This document shows positions 1 to 56,229 of a stretch of 64,000 nt of DNA, piece by piece. A program made the translations under genes and the position numbers. The DNA lies in assembly GCF_001649575.2 (NCBI RefSeq), contig NC_051449.1, forward strand, positions 16,109,458 through 16,173,457. Reading direction: 5' to 3'. Position 1 is the stretch's first letter. The number at the start of each line of letters is the position of its first letter. The stretch comes from Kryptolebias marmoratus. Its lineage: Eukaryota; Chordata; Actinopteri; Cyprinodontiformes; Rivulidae. Under the pieces are notes generated by a model. The model had not been told where the DNA came from, did no database searches, and saw only the letters and a list, made by a program, of their open reading frames with translations.

Positions 1-79
1 AACTCTGTCTGTAATTTTGTTCTTGTGTTGTAAAGCACTTTGAGTCGCCTCGTGCTGAAAAGTGCTATATAAATAAATG
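1..79 (+). mobile_element. 3' tail of a fish non-LTR/SINE-type retroelement
   Basis: It carries TTGTAAAGCACTTTGAGTCG and then GTGCTATATAAATAAA, the shared 3' tail of a very common teleost retroelement family, followed directly by a short tandem repeat as expected for its tail. The body lies left of the window. The same tail recurs at 37706-37765 and, inverted, at 18243-18310. I cannot fix the family name. Confidence 0.6.
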
Positions 80-152
80 TACCTACCTACCTACCTACCT
101 ACCTACCTACCTACCTACCTACCTACCTACCTACCTACCTACCTACCTACCT
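80..152. repeat. (TACC)n microsatellite
   Basis: About 18 copies of TACC directly follow the retroelement tail, probably expanded from its terminal repeat. Confidence 0.95.
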
Positions 153-1628
153 GTGTATACTAAAACTAGTACTATGGATTTAGAATAATTGTGTGACAGC
201 TTTGTTTCAGGCAGCCTAAAACTGGGCCTCCATTCAGAGAAGAAAACAGACTGTTTAACAAAAAAAGAACTCATCAAAATGCCAGCAACAATTCATCACT
301 GCACAGAAATAGAGTGCCAGTGTTTCCCTATAGTTTCACTTTTGGAGGTCCAATTAAAGCAAAGAACTGGGTTCTGCTTATTTGATGCCTTTGATTTTTG
401 TGCTATAGAATTTTCGAGTTTAAATGTCGCTCCATTTGGTTCATTAAGGTATTCCTCAACCCAGAAAAGAGTAACACATTTATTTAACGTACATATATAT
501 TCATTCTTATCTATTCAGTGGTTCTGTAATCCATGTGCTTGGAGATTAAAGCAGAGCAGGACACAGAGAAACCTGCCAAAACCTATTTTATAAATGACAG
601 AGCCCAAGGTGATGCACACCTGATGAGTCACATCTGCAGCTTTTTAAGACTGGCAAACAAGCCAGACTTATCATTGGCCCTGATAGAAGGAGGAATCAGC
701 TACATTAAACCTGACTGCAGTTTAGTTCTGAGGCCAGAAAAGCGGCTTCTATTTGGTACTGAAGCCAGGCTGTATTATTACCCAGTAATTTCAGTTAATA
801 TTCCTTTTAATGATTTGATTGCCTGAAGAAGTCTATTTTTTAGAGGTTGAATCAGTATATTTTGCAAACCTGGTGTTATGAAGCTCGAAGCTTCCTCCCA
901 CTGAGGGGTTCAAAGCTTCTCCCCATGCAGTCACATCAACAAGGTGACCACGGTGTCCTCGGCTGGCTGCAGCTGGTCATCAATAATAGATGACTAACCT
1001 TGTGTATGTCTGTACCAACACCAGGTGAGACACTGGCAGTTCAAACACAAATTCAACTTTAGTTCGAACCCCACAGACACACACAGTTACAAAGTAAATC
1101 CCCAAACTCTTGCTGAATAAAGACAAATAAAAACACTTTATGTTTGAAATGGCATCCTGTATTCAGTGAGCCATTATTGGTTTATCTATTGAGACTCTTA
1201 AGCTCCAGTGTATCTCTGCTATGCACATTTCTCCCCTTTTAATTTACAAATTTTAATCAGCTGCTGTTTTGCTACAGGGCCTCGATGGATCAATCCAATC
1301 AGCACATGCAGTATGGAGGCATCCAAACCAGACCAAGCCAATTACATTATATGATTGCCTAATATTTTCAAGCTCAGGGGTTAGATTTGATGTTTTTTTT
1401 TCCCGTTGTGACTCTGTTTGAGCTCTATTGTTTTTCCTCAGAGGCCAAAAATAAATAAATTTTTAGTTTGCGCTACCAGTTTTATGAAAAGCAAACATAA
1501 AAGTAGATATCCAATAAAAAAAAGTTAAAAAGTGAAAGATTAGGGTATAAATGAGTACTCTCCGAAAGGAAAGTTTTTTAGGTCTTCTTGCTTTCAGTGG
1601 TGTTCATTTTGCTGTAGAAAGCAGATTT

Positions 1629-1910
1629 AGTTCAAACTCAGAGTAAGTTAACCCTGAATTTAAGAAAACTCAGTTTTCCTAATTAAACTCAGTCTGTCAC
1701 CATGGTAACAGACCTTGTGAAGTAAACCTGCTCACTGGCAGGTTTACTGAAAGAAATTCCCCTTCTACCTGAAGCAGCTGTCGGACATGAGTTGTTCATC
1801 TTTAACCAAATCAATTCCGACTGATATCGAAGTGGAATTACTTCATAAAGTAATTCTGCTTCTATATCAGCCAGGAGAGAAATTCCAAACCAGATTGGAT
1901 TTGCTGTCAT
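1629..1910. mobile_element. MITE-like hairpin-rich element
   Basis: It contains repeated AAACTCAG motifs (1633, 1664, 1684) and CACCATGGTAACAGA, a combination I associate with fish MITEs. There are two hairpins. One is a perfect 10-bp stem, GTAAACCTGC at 1722-1731 facing 1738-1747. The other is an imperfect 23-bp stem, 1821-1843 facing 1848-1870, with 20 of 23 positions pairing around a CATA loop. The element ends near the AT microsatellite. Borders and superfamily are not determined. Confidence 0.5.
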
Positions 1911-1911
1911 T

Positions 1912-1918
1912 CACACAC

Positions 1919-1972
<54 letters not shown>
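1912..1972. repeat. (AT)n microsatellite with CA/GT ends
   Basis: An uninterrupted AT run of about 40 bases starts at 1925. It is flanked by CACACAT on the left and GTATAT on the right. Confidence 0.95.
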
Positions 1973-2914
1973 CTTTTTATCTGAAAGGTATGACTTTTAA
2001 TCAGGTTTGCACATTTATCTCAGTAACATTCTCCTACTGCATATAACCAACACAACACAGTCAGAACAAAGTCTGTTCATGGTGCTGAGATATAATTTGC
2101 CGAAATTAATGTACTGAATAAAACATCTCCACAATCACCACAAAATAACACACATTTATCCTCTGTATTCCCTGCAAGCCAACAAATACAGCAGTTTGAA
2201 ACTGAAGTACTTTTTCCCACAATGAAGCGATCACCCACCTTAACTGGAGTTCCAGTAATAGAATTTCTGTGTTTACCTTCCTTATTCTGCATTCAAAAAC
2301 AGAATTTCCTTATCTGATTTTAAGAGACTATAAAAAAACAACTGTAATGAGTCCAATGCTGAAAAATGATAAATCCTGAAAGAGGTTAATTGGTGTTCAT
2401 TAGTATTTAGTGGTTGTTACATTAAAAATTCTACAGATATAAAACATCTGGCCAGAGGCAGCTGGGGAAATTAACTGTGGAATTCTTCACAAGCTCGTAA
2501 ATTAAAGTATTATTTAAAGAGTAAAGAATCAAACCTGTTGTCACTAAAGATCATTTTCTGTTTTATTTAAACAAATTCTGCCACTAACATCATGAACAAT
2601 AAAATCAGTTTATGGTTTTTAAGAATCTCATTTTACAGACGCATCTTGCTGAAAACATTTTTTTTTCAAATCGACATTTTGAGTGAAGAACTTTGTTTTT
2701 AGAGGAAAGTGGGCAATTTAATTTCTTTAATTATTTGACTCTTTTTAAAACTAACAAATAAAATATTGAATATTAAATAATAATAATACATTTTTAAAAA
2801 GGACTACATGAATTAAAGCTCTGAAGACAGACTGAAGAGCTGCGCCTCTGTTCAAACTGTGCTGTGAACACGGCGTACTCTATAATCAGAAATGGTCCGA
2901 CTCTGTTTGTCCCT

Positions 2915-2973
2915 AAACTCAGAGATGTTTTAACCTGGTATCAGAGATTTCAGGTTAAAACATCTCTGAGTTT
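2915..2973. repeat. perfect 23-bp inverted repeat (hairpin)
   Basis: Arms 2915-2937 and 2951-2973 are exact reverse complements over 23 bases with a 13-base loop. The arm contains AAACTCAGAGATG, similar to the AAACTCAG motif of the element at 1.6 kb. A MITE core is therefore the first explanation and a microRNA-type precursor the second. Confidence 0.9.
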
Positions 2974-3865
2974 TTAACATCAATCCAATCAGCCTCTCTG
3001 GACCTAAAAAAGCCGGAGTTTTCCCGCTCTAGCTCTAGTAAACTCGTTTGCGTGTTTCCACCAGCATTAATCCTGGATGTGTCTATATTACTGAACCCTG
3101 TTGCATTTTCACCTGCATGTGATGACACCTAAATGAGCTTAAGTTCTGTAATAAAGTAAGATGAGACCCTGGGTCCACTCTGGTCTCTGGCAGCAGAACA
3201 CAGTCTCCATTTCTTAGGTGTTCCCTTTTAGACATTTGAGTCTTAAGCATCATGAGAAACGTTGGTATGTTTTTCAGCATTTGTGGATTTTTTGAAAGAT
3301 TAACAGCTCATATTTAAACTTCAAATTGTATTTTCTTTTCTGTGGCTACACAAGGAACAGGATGTGTTTGTTATTTCTTCAGCAAAAAAAGAATCCTGCT
3401 AAAGCTATGATGGCAGATGGATAAAGTAATCAAAGCCAGACAGACTGTAACAGAAGAAGAAGAAAAAACATTAACATTTCAGGAACCAGCAGGGTATAAA
3501 ATATCATGACCTGCTTCCTCTGGGCTTCTCAATTTCATTGATTGTGCTTATTATTTGAAACTGTATCCCTCAGATTGGAACGAGACATTCTAAGAGAAAT
3601 ATTATTTTATGAATGTATACAAAGATGCAAGGCCAGTGTAAAAACCATAGTCATACTGTGAACAGCATATCCCATAAACATCAACAAAAATTATAGTGCT
3701 TCCAGAAGTTCAAATTTGAAAACTGTTTGTGTTTAGTTCTTCTTTGTTAATATTTTATTAAAGATCTGCTTTTTATGTGAAATCCTACTCTGCTGTTACA
3801 AATATGTCCCTGGTAGCCAAGAGAGGTTTGTTTTTAGTCTCTCCAGTTTATTATTATGTTCTTAT

Positions 3866-4236
3866 CTGTATGTGTGTCTGCGTGTGGGTGGAGGGTGGGG
3901 TGTTTGTAGGCATCATGAGCAAAAATAATGAACCACTTGATACATTTTAGTGAAACTTTCAGACAGTAATCACTGGCTGTACATCTACAACTCATTAACT
4001 TTTGGAGTCAGGTCAGTTTTGGTTGGCCACCACAGCTAATCGCCCTTAGCCAACTCAAAAATGGCTCTAACGTGTTACATTTTAGAGATATTGAGCTAAA
4101 TTTAGTTTTGTAGTAGCTGAGAGTCATCCTCAACACATACTTCAAGTGCCAACACATCTTGTAAGATCTCACAGTAATTAAATAAGATTGTGCGTAATGT
4201 CATTTATAAGGTCTGACTAAAACAGCTACAACTGCG
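3866..4236 (+). mobile_element. dispersed unclassified repeat, copy 1
   Basis: It shares ordered blocks with 48080-49021 and with the reverse complements of 23140-23455, 28535-28870 and 60660-60975. The blocks are GTGAAACTTTCAGA.AGTAATCACT, ACATCTACAACT, AGATATTGAGCTAAA and GTAGTAGCTGA. There is no coding capacity. Borders are approximate. Confidence 0.6.
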
Positions 4237-4975
4237 CCCCCTCTCATCTGAGATATTCTTAGTTTAAGATTCTGCCATGATCGGTGTTGTGTGCTCCTTT
4301 AAGGCATGCTAGGCCATTAATTGTGCTTTTATCTCTATTTATTCAAATGTTGCACTAACAGACTTTTTATGTATACTTTTAGGTAAATTTTTATTTGCTC
4401 GTTTTATGAACTATTGCAATATATATGTTGTAATTAAAGCAAACCACATTTGTTATGCATTATTATGTGTAATATCAAAACACTTTCATTTATCCATCCT
4501 AACAAAAGTTTAAAGTTTTATTATTAAAAAAAGTTTGTCTTAGAGCGCTGCTGTTTGCCTCACTGTCATCAATCACCACAGTGCATTTCACAGCACCAAA
4601 ACATCTGCTTTTTAAAACACATCAACACAAATGTACTCATACCACCTGACATATTTTTTAAGGAGGAAATGGTTATCGTGGCGCTGCTCAGCTCTTAGAA
4701 ATATTGACACGTTTACCCTCCTAAAACCTGCATTAATAACATTGATCGTATAAACCTTCGATCAATGTTGCCCTGTCCACTTGTAGAGGAGTAGCCTCTG
4801 ATGAATCCCAGACCCCCGAGGTGCTCTCTGAGCATCACAACATGGTGTGTTTGTGAAAAAGTCTGCAGAGCGAGACAAACCAATCCATAGCTTCCCTGTG
4901 GGATGTCAGGAAGGCACTCTGTCCAACTGCCGACCTGTCTGAACCACTGCTGATTATCTCAGATATGCTTTGGCT

Positions 4976-5000
4976 TCACAACAACAACAACAACAAAAAC
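4976..5000. repeat. (CAA)n short tandem repeat
   Basis: A short run of CAA triplets followed by AAAAC. Confidence 0.85.
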
Positions 5001-8000
5001 AAAGTCTACATTTTAATATGAAGCCAGTCTTTTTCATTTCACAAATATAGTACTTGATTTGTTCATTTAACAATGAATAAATTTGGTTTGTGTTTCATAA
5101 AAGTTGCTTGTAACCATTAGTTTGGCCATAGTTTTGTTAGATGTCGATGAAAACATTCCGCAAACTCAAGGTTGATCTTCTCTCTACATGGATCTACAAC
5201 AAAATAAAACAGTTCAAGCCATCATCTACAAGATGTATGCTGTTTGTATTTTTGTTGCTTGCTTCAAGTGTAAAAATATCTTCTCCAAACATCTTCACAG
5301 TGACATAGGGGTTCACTACTGTAGCTTTAACCTTGAAGAATAACCAGTGAATTTAACTGGGTTGAACGTTATTTTTCTGTCATTATCTTTTATGTAAAAG
5401 TGTTCACATAAACTGAGCTTATGGTACAAATTAGACACAAACACACCTTTAAGCACAAAGTCTGTGATGTAGATTTGTATTTCTTCTTTCTGGCCCTGTT
5501 TCTTTGAATTGCATCTTGGTGAACACAGAGGGGTAGTTGTTTCAATTTGATGTATCGTCAGCATCAATTAATTTCCGCTCTCAGTAGAGATTTCAGCCAG
5601 TGCCTTATAAAACTGGCTGCATGCTTATAACAAATCAGACTTGCATAGGAACTGAGATGTTATGTGGTGCTTAGGTAGTTTAATATTCCTTTGCAAGTGT
5701 AGAAGGTGCCACGCCTGCTTCGAGAAATGAAGCCAGGACATTTTCTTCATTTCAATTTCCTATACAGACAGTCTTGGCAGGATTGAATTCTGAAAGAAAG
5801 GGAAAAAAAATAACACAAAAGACAGGTAGATGGTAGGCACTTCCGTAGAATTTTTGCTTTTTCAGTGTTTTCTAATTTTGTCGCTGCCATCACACATGCT
5901 TGGTAATACTTTATCTTATAGCCAGTCTAACGTCTGAAGAACAAAAGGCCATATTTTTAGTGCCAATTGCATTGGATCTTTAAATGGAAACTAAGTACAC
6001 TTTGTTTAGAGCTGTAGAGCTGTAGTAAACATTTCATAGATTAACATTACTTCTTTCTTTTTTCTTGCCTGGTAAATGAAGGAAGGCAAATGAAACACAT
6101 GTCTGTTGTGCTTTTGCTGCCAAGCAGGTGTGTCTGAAGACACAGTGACACAGAATTCTGCAACTTATTTATGCAGTACAGCACAGTTACTTAATTGCAT
6201 TGTGTCAAAGGGACATGTTGGGACTTTGACTCCACTATGACCCTATTGACAATATGGCCAATATTAGGGTCACTCTATGCATTTTAATGTTTCAGTAACA
6301 CTGCCTCATTTCCCATTTGACCTAGCAAAACAGTGAATGGGAACAATAATTGTCTAATTAAACTCCATGGGAAAATCACTTTTTAACTGCATATTTACAG
6401 TTGACTGTAATGTGAGGTAGAGTAAAAATTGACTAAAGTAGAACTTAATTAAGGTTTGAAATATCTTTACCCCAGAACGGTTTTTAAAAATCCTTCTTTT
6501 CATGTCATGACACTCATTTGACACCCAGATGACACTAAATATACTATTTGTTATCAGAAACATATGAAAGATGACATAAGCACATGCAGTTCGTGTGGTT
6601 TTTGACTTCATTAATTAAGCTATCTTTGATCTTTGATTCTATTTGTTCACCCATGTCCAGTATTGTTCCATCAACTAGTCGTCTCTGTTCCTAATTTTTG
6701 CACCTCCTTCCACTTTCCTGATCACCCTCACCAGTCACAAAAATCTCTAATTTTCAGCTTCTTTCAGTCTGATTGACAGTTATGTGTATTGACCCGCTGG
6801 TTTGCGTTTTAATCTATCTGAGATTTCTTTGCTGTGTTGGCTATTTGGGTCTTCCCCAAAAGTGAGCTTTGACAGGGTTGATATTGCGCATGTGTGTGTT
6901 TAAGTCTCCACATTTTTGAACAATTTACAAATGTTACTGTCACATATTCAGCCATAGAGCAATTCACAATAATATTCCATGACCACACAGGGTCTTAAAT
7001 ATCATGGTTTTTATGCTTTATTAGTGCCAGTGAAATATACCAAATTAAATCAAATGATGTAGGTCAGTCCTGTCATTAATTCTCATTTCCAGGGGAGGAA
7101 ACCTTGTGTAAAAAATATGGTTTTGACTTTCACATTCTTTAATGTCAAAAATCAGCACCAAAACACAAGGCATAAGAGTCCTCAAATACAGAATCAATCC
7201 ACTGATGGTCTTATTTCTAATTCTTTAGCTTTTGATACAAGAGTCAACATAATAACAAATCCATGAAAGGATGGATTTGGTATTTGAATCCTGGCATTTT
7301 CCTCCATTAATACAGCAGCCCGATATCAAATTCAATCAGCAGCCTTTCTGCAAAGATAAAGTTTATTACATTCTAAGCAGGAAACTTCCTTTTGCTATCT
7401 TGTTGCTGTCAGAAAGTCCAGAGCTTTCTGCCTTCCTGATTCCTAATGCCTCGCATCCACAAACTAAGTGACAGATTGATAGCTCAGCTCTGATACAATG
7501 TCTGCTCTGTCATCTTGAGAAAGGCCATGTCTTCTCTCCTTCATTCAGGACTTATATGACAGGGGTGTAAGTCATATGGAGCACTGGTGCCATTACAACA
7601 TCATCCCCATCCGTTAGTAAGTGGATTATGAGGCTGGAGCGCTGGCATGCTTTGATGTGTGGTTTGGTTTTATTGGCAATATAAGAACACAGTCCACTCA
7701 GTCCCCACTTTGATTCCAAGTAATCCTGACATTAAACTGCTCTTTTTTTCATAGTGCCTGTATTATAACCCTGTAAGCATGGGTGCTAATGCGGGTTGAT
7801 GGGTTTCAATTGCATTTGTCACAGAGCTTGATTTGATTGAAAACCTTTTGAGGTACTTGACATTTGGCATCTCAGTCTGGTTTGTTCAGAGATGAATAAA
7901 ATAATGGAGGTGCTTAAAAATAAATTTTAGACTAATAATTATTGATACACTCCTTTAAAAATCTGAAGAGTTCTAAACGAACCTGGCATATGCACAAAAG

Positions 8001-8037
8001 ATTAATACAACAACATGCAATTGCTAGGAAAAAGACA

Positions 8038-8195
8038 ATGAGAACGGCCAATAAGGAGAAATTTGGATGCAGTTAGAGAGTACATGGAGGTGGTTGGAGT
8101 GAGGACAGAGGACGCAGAAGACAGAGTTAGATGGAAGAAGATGACTTGCTGTGGCGACCCCTGAAATAGAAACAGTTGAAAGAAAACAAAAGATA
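8038..8195 (+). mobile_element. 3' end of an RTE-like LINE ORF2
   Basis: Translated on the plus strand, 8078-8164 reads REYMEVVGV then EDAEDRVRW and MTCCGDP followed by a stop. This is the characteristic C-terminus of the fish reverse-transcriptase ORF whose DNA ends in GCTGTGGCGACCCCT and a GAAAGAA-type tail. The clade (RTE) is from memory. Only the last 30 or so codons remain, so it is a 5'-truncated dead copy. Confidence 0.7.
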
Positions 8196-11100
8196 TTCCC
8201 ATTTTCAACTATTTTCTTCAAAGGAAATCTGTTCCTTCGTATGACTACAGCAATTATAAAATCAGATGTTGCATAGTCACACGTTTTGTAGAAATGCTTC
8301 ACAAGATTTTAGCATAATTGCACCACTCCCCCCCTTCCCATGAACACTGCCATCTTCTCAGTTGTGACAGCTCATCACTCCACTCCCAGTACTTTTCCTT
8401 TGACTGAAACGTATGCCTTCCTGACACATTTTTCCACACACGTGTCTCACTCATAATCAGTGCTGACATTTGTGCATGTTACACCTCAGGCATGTATTTC
8501 AGTAAGCATGCTTTGAATGTAAGGAAACATCCTTTGCTAGAATGTACAACATATATTTTTTTTTAAATATAAGCCATGCAGTCTACAATATATATGTTTA
8601 AAATACTTTTAGGATTAATATTTTTTTAATGAAACCAATTAGGCATCCTGGAGTTTGTTGTAGTTTGCCTATCTCTTTATATAACCCCTGTGTGACTCCA
8701 TGATGTTTAGATCAAGACGCTGTGGGGGGCCCACCATCTGCTGCAAAGCATCTTCTTCTTCCAGTCACTGAGCAAAGCTCTTTATCACTATAGCTGCATC
8801 TCTTGGTTTCATTGTCATTCTTCAGAATGAATTTGGAACAGATCAAATGCTTCATTGATGACATTGCATGACTGACAAAGTAAGAAACACACAGTTTCAC
8901 ATAACGGGGCTGTTTGGCTTTTGTTGCAATACACACAAACATGCCATATATGTATCTTCAGAAATATTAAAAAGGCTTCATTGACATTTAACAAGTCATC
9001 TGATCCCAACAGATCCCATCTCACTACAAACCCTGGGCGTCAGAACTTTTATCCAAAATTATTGTAGTTTTAACACCCTGAGCTCATCAAATAATGCTCT
9101 GAAATTATATCTTTAAATTTTCATCAACAGTAAAAAGTCTGTGTTCACAAACACAAAACGGGGAAAATTTACACAAAAATCATACAAGCAGCCAGCGGAC
9201 ATTGATTAGACATTAACTGCTTACATAATGTACAACTGATAATGAAGGAATTTGTATCAGTCTGTTCTTTGACCCCTTTCTGTCTCACTGTGTTATGTTA
9301 AATCTGATGTTTGAATAGCATATTAGGGGATACAAAAACTGCTTCAGTGCTCAGTCACTCTCTATATAGCCATTGCCCTTTTGACAAACACAATTAAATG
9401 TTTTGCTGCTAATCAGTCCATTATGTTTACTGGCTTATTCCAAACATTGGCTATGCGCATAAGCACAGCAGTATTCTAACTATTGACCTTAAATCAAAGA
9501 AAACAACGGTCCAATGAATATTGTGTTTACACTGCTGTAGCTGTATATAGGATATTCTATTCATTTTCTCATTTACCTTTTATCGAGCTCTCTCCAGTTG
9601 ATGACTCTCAATCACGTGTTTATGCCAACACAAAGCTTTTCTTAAATCCATATACTTAGAAACACAAATTATTTGAGCATCCCCCTCTCCATACAATTTT
9701 ATCCACAGCCCTCCTATTCTACACTGAGCCAAGGGCATGCATTGTAAAACGCCAGTGTCCCACGAGATGGAGTAAAAATTCTTGGAGTTTGATTAACGTG
9801 CAAATATTTCCCAATAACGTGTCTAAGATTGGCACATTCATCTAGCCTAATTTGATTGTTGCTTACTCTGATTATGAGCTTAAAAAATGCAAAGCAATTG
9901 ATGTTTAATGAGTTCATATTATCGGGAGAGTAAGGTATTTGTGTGCAGTGTGTTTTCCTCTAAGAATAAATCTTCTTTCAATACAACATTCTAATTATGC
10001 TTTTGTTTAATGTAAACATTGATTAGTGCAGCTTTAAGTGTGCTACTCTTGAACTTAATTGAATATATCAGTGGCAAATAGATTGAGATTGCATAACTCA
10101 ACATTCTTCCAAAACAGAGTTCGTTCAGAAAGAGAAAAGGCAGTTTCTTTTTAATTCAACAAGGAGCTTTTTTATTTAGAGAGTAGTCATTGTTTTTCTG
10201 TGAGTGTCAATAGAGGTCATTATCGATGACTTGCAGAACGCTGAAAATTTAATTATTGCAGACTAAATGACTCAAGTCTCCTTTCTGACCAGTGTGCATT
10301 CTGATTTACTGCATAAGTGGCCCATATCACAGTGTCATTTGTTAATGTCCTTGACTGCGCAGATTAAGCAAACAACACATGCAAATAGGCCTCTACTTTA
10401 GCCAATTTGAATAAATACAAGCAACAAAAACCCATTTATATTCAGCCTCAGTTGCTAATATGTTTGACATTAAGAATGTTTTATGTAAATTAGTGATTAA
10501 ACCCTTTTTTAGTTGATCAATTTGAATATCTTTCCTGAACTGATTTGACTTGACCAGCATATTGTTGTATTAAAAAGTCTAAATTTATATTTCATTCTTT
10601 ATAAATAAGTTATACTTATTCTTTTCTGTTGTGTTCTGACCAGATTATTACATGTTATTCAGCTGGAATGAGGGGTTGGTTTATGTTGTGCCAAAGGAAA
10701 GATGGCATTTAAATATCTGTTAAGCTTTTAAAGAATTCAGATTGTCTGGGGCAGATTAAAAACAAATGAACCCAGATTAGGTTATGTTAAAGTCCAATAA
10801 ATTCAGTCTATTTCAATTGTATCATAATGTAATTTATTCTACAGTCTACAGTTTGAGAATAAAGTGTTCTTTTGGTAAAAATATAAAATGTTCAGGTCTG
10901 TAAGATCAGATACAGGTTGGGTGTTTGATTTTTGAGACCAAAAGTTTTCAATTCTAGCCTTAATTTTACAGGTAGAAAACCAAAAGTGGAGAAAGAACAA
11001 CCTCGGCAGCATGTATAATCAGCTGAAGGCTTTTTACATACTTCTCAGGACACTCTGTTTATGTCCAGTCTAGAAATTGATTTTTTTTTTAATACATGGA

Positions 11101-11601
11101 TTAGCTTTAACATCTACCTTGAGGGATATATTGTCCAGTTTGTTTGCTCTAATTTCAGCATTTTTTGACTTAGGCAGTCATTCACTATTTTTAAATAAAT
11201 TCATCTCCGGTGGCAAATTGCAGCCGTCTGACTCTCTGTACCATCACCTTGACATTTTCATAATTCAGTTTGACATTTTCCAAATTGCTAAATTTATCTA
11301 ATTTTTATTCATTTGGTTGCCCTGCTGCTAGCATCAAATTAGGAATGCAAAGGAGGTAAATTGCACATGCTGAACATGGAATGGCATGCCCTTAAGTTAT
11401 ACCTATGGCCTCATCTTTCATATCTCTGCTCTAAATTCCCTTTATAGTTACCTTTAAAATGCAAAGAGCGGCGTGAGACATAGACTAGGTCAAAACATGA
11501 CAGGAACTATCTTTTGGCTTATTTCATAAAGAAGGTACCAAATTGAGAATTGCTCTTGAACTCTCCTGTGTTTGCGCAGACTGTATGCTTTCGACTTGCC
11601 C

Positions 11602-11905
11602 TGACTTTGATCCATATTCCACATCTTGAAGGGATTCTCCCACTCTTCTCCTGCCTTTTCTGCTCTCCCTTTGACGCTCACCCTGTCGCTTGCTTCCTCC
11701 CTTTCAAGTGTCTGTCTGATTCGGTTTCTGTCCTCTCTGCTAACCTCTCCTTAGGGCAGGATCATTGCCCCTTTTCTGTCCATCTTGTACAATCTCTCCA
11801 CCCTCGGTGGGCATAAATGTTGCCATATCCCTTTACCCCATGGAGTATCTCAGAAGTCATTAAAATCAGAGAGGAAAAGAGGCTGATTGGAAGTGCTCAT
11901 GTGAC
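11602..11905 (+). pseudogene. decayed tandem duplicate of the astn1 TM1 exon
   Basis: This stretch is colinear with 12772-13070. Shared landmarks are the upstream TGACTTTGATCC (11602 and 12772), a pyrimidine-rich tract, the AG acceptor (11754 and 12911), and then coding-like similarity. By my count 27 of the first 37 bases after the acceptor agree, including GGAT.ATTGCCC and CTGTCC. Further matches are at GCC..ATCCCT (11822 and 12991) and AGTGCT.ATG (11892 and 13058). The offset shifts from 1157 to 1169, a 12-bp difference that keeps the frame. Translated in phase it reads GRIIAPFLSILYN against [13 protein letters not shown], later IPLP against IPQP, then meets a stop at 11883. The basic RRRW anchor is gone. 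It is best read as a dead exon copy; use as an alternative exon is not excluded but would truncate the protein. Confidence 0.65.
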
Positions 11906-12911
11906 CTAACCCAGTCATCTGGTATCAGTCTCCTCTAAAGCAAATGCACAGCATGACAGGATATTCAAAATCATTGTTGACTTTTTGTATTTCCATAGAC
12001 TGTGAGCAAAAGTAATTCCCACTTTTAGGTTTGTAATAAATAATGTACCAGTACTGATCTCACTGAAGAAATGTGTGATTGTCAGGAAAGTCCTACACCT
12101 GGCCAATAATAATACTTGTTTCCTGCCTCAAAACAATGCGTACATTTTTTTATGGACTAACCATGTCATTTTTTTTAAACCACCAATAAAAATAAATAAA
12201 CTCAAATTCAGTCAAGTTTTCAAGGTCAGTCAGCAACTATTCCAAAACTGCAAAGGCAAAATAAACAACACAAGACTCAGATAAAGATATATCTACTTTT
12301 TGTTATTACCAGGCAACCTCTTCAGTAAATAGAAGATTTTCAAAAAATGACCTAATTGGTTAATCATTATTTTTTTAGTTTTATTTGTAGTTTCAAGTTT
12401 GTTGCTTTTGTCCCTATTCCTATATTGATGTGTGAAGCCAAGTGGACTAAATGTTTTCTTATACTGAAACACAACTCATCTAATTAGATTATGTTCTAAT
12501 CTGTCAAACAACTTATTAAACAAAAAACAGGGAACTGCTGTTGTCAGTGAATTCAGTCATGTAAGTTCATATTATTTCTACCTGCCAGCACATTCACTAT
12601 GGTCTTATAGTGTTTGTACATAATAGTTTGAGAACCACGTTCTGTACTGTCTTTACTTTGTTCTAGGTAAAATGGTTACTGCTCGAGCTACTATCATTTA
12701 AAACAGTTAGGAAGTATTCAACAACTTCTCGCTACAACCTTTTCTAAATTGTGCTTTTGGCATTATGACTTTGACTTTGATCCTGTATTCTACTTGGCAT
12801 AAATCTCTGACTCTGTTCCCACCTTTGACACTGCCTCTTCTTTCCGCCCCCTTCTTTCTCCTCCCTCCCTGTTTTTTGTCTCTGCTCCAAATGCTACCCT
12901 TATCCCCTCAG

Positions 12912-56229
<43,318 letters not shown>

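Larger units (their letters stand above)
1..12911. other. upstream non-coding region (probably astn1 intron)
   Basis: No exon of the astrotactin N-terminal ectodomain or signal peptide is recognisable on the plus strand, and the first visible exon opens with an intronic acceptor, so this is most likely one long intron. It holds a retroelement tail with a TACC microsatellite at the left edge, MITE-like hairpins at 1.6-3.0 kb, an AT microsatellite, a dispersed-repeat copy near 4 kb, an RTE-like LINE tail near 8.1 kb and the dead TM1-exon copy near 11.7 kb. Outside these I see only AT-rich sequence with short chance open frames. Confidence 0.7.

Noticed and set aside
533..826. 97-codon plus-strand open frame
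   Set aside because: No recognisable family, no astrotactin similarity and no supporting splice or promoter signals. The length is compatible with chance.
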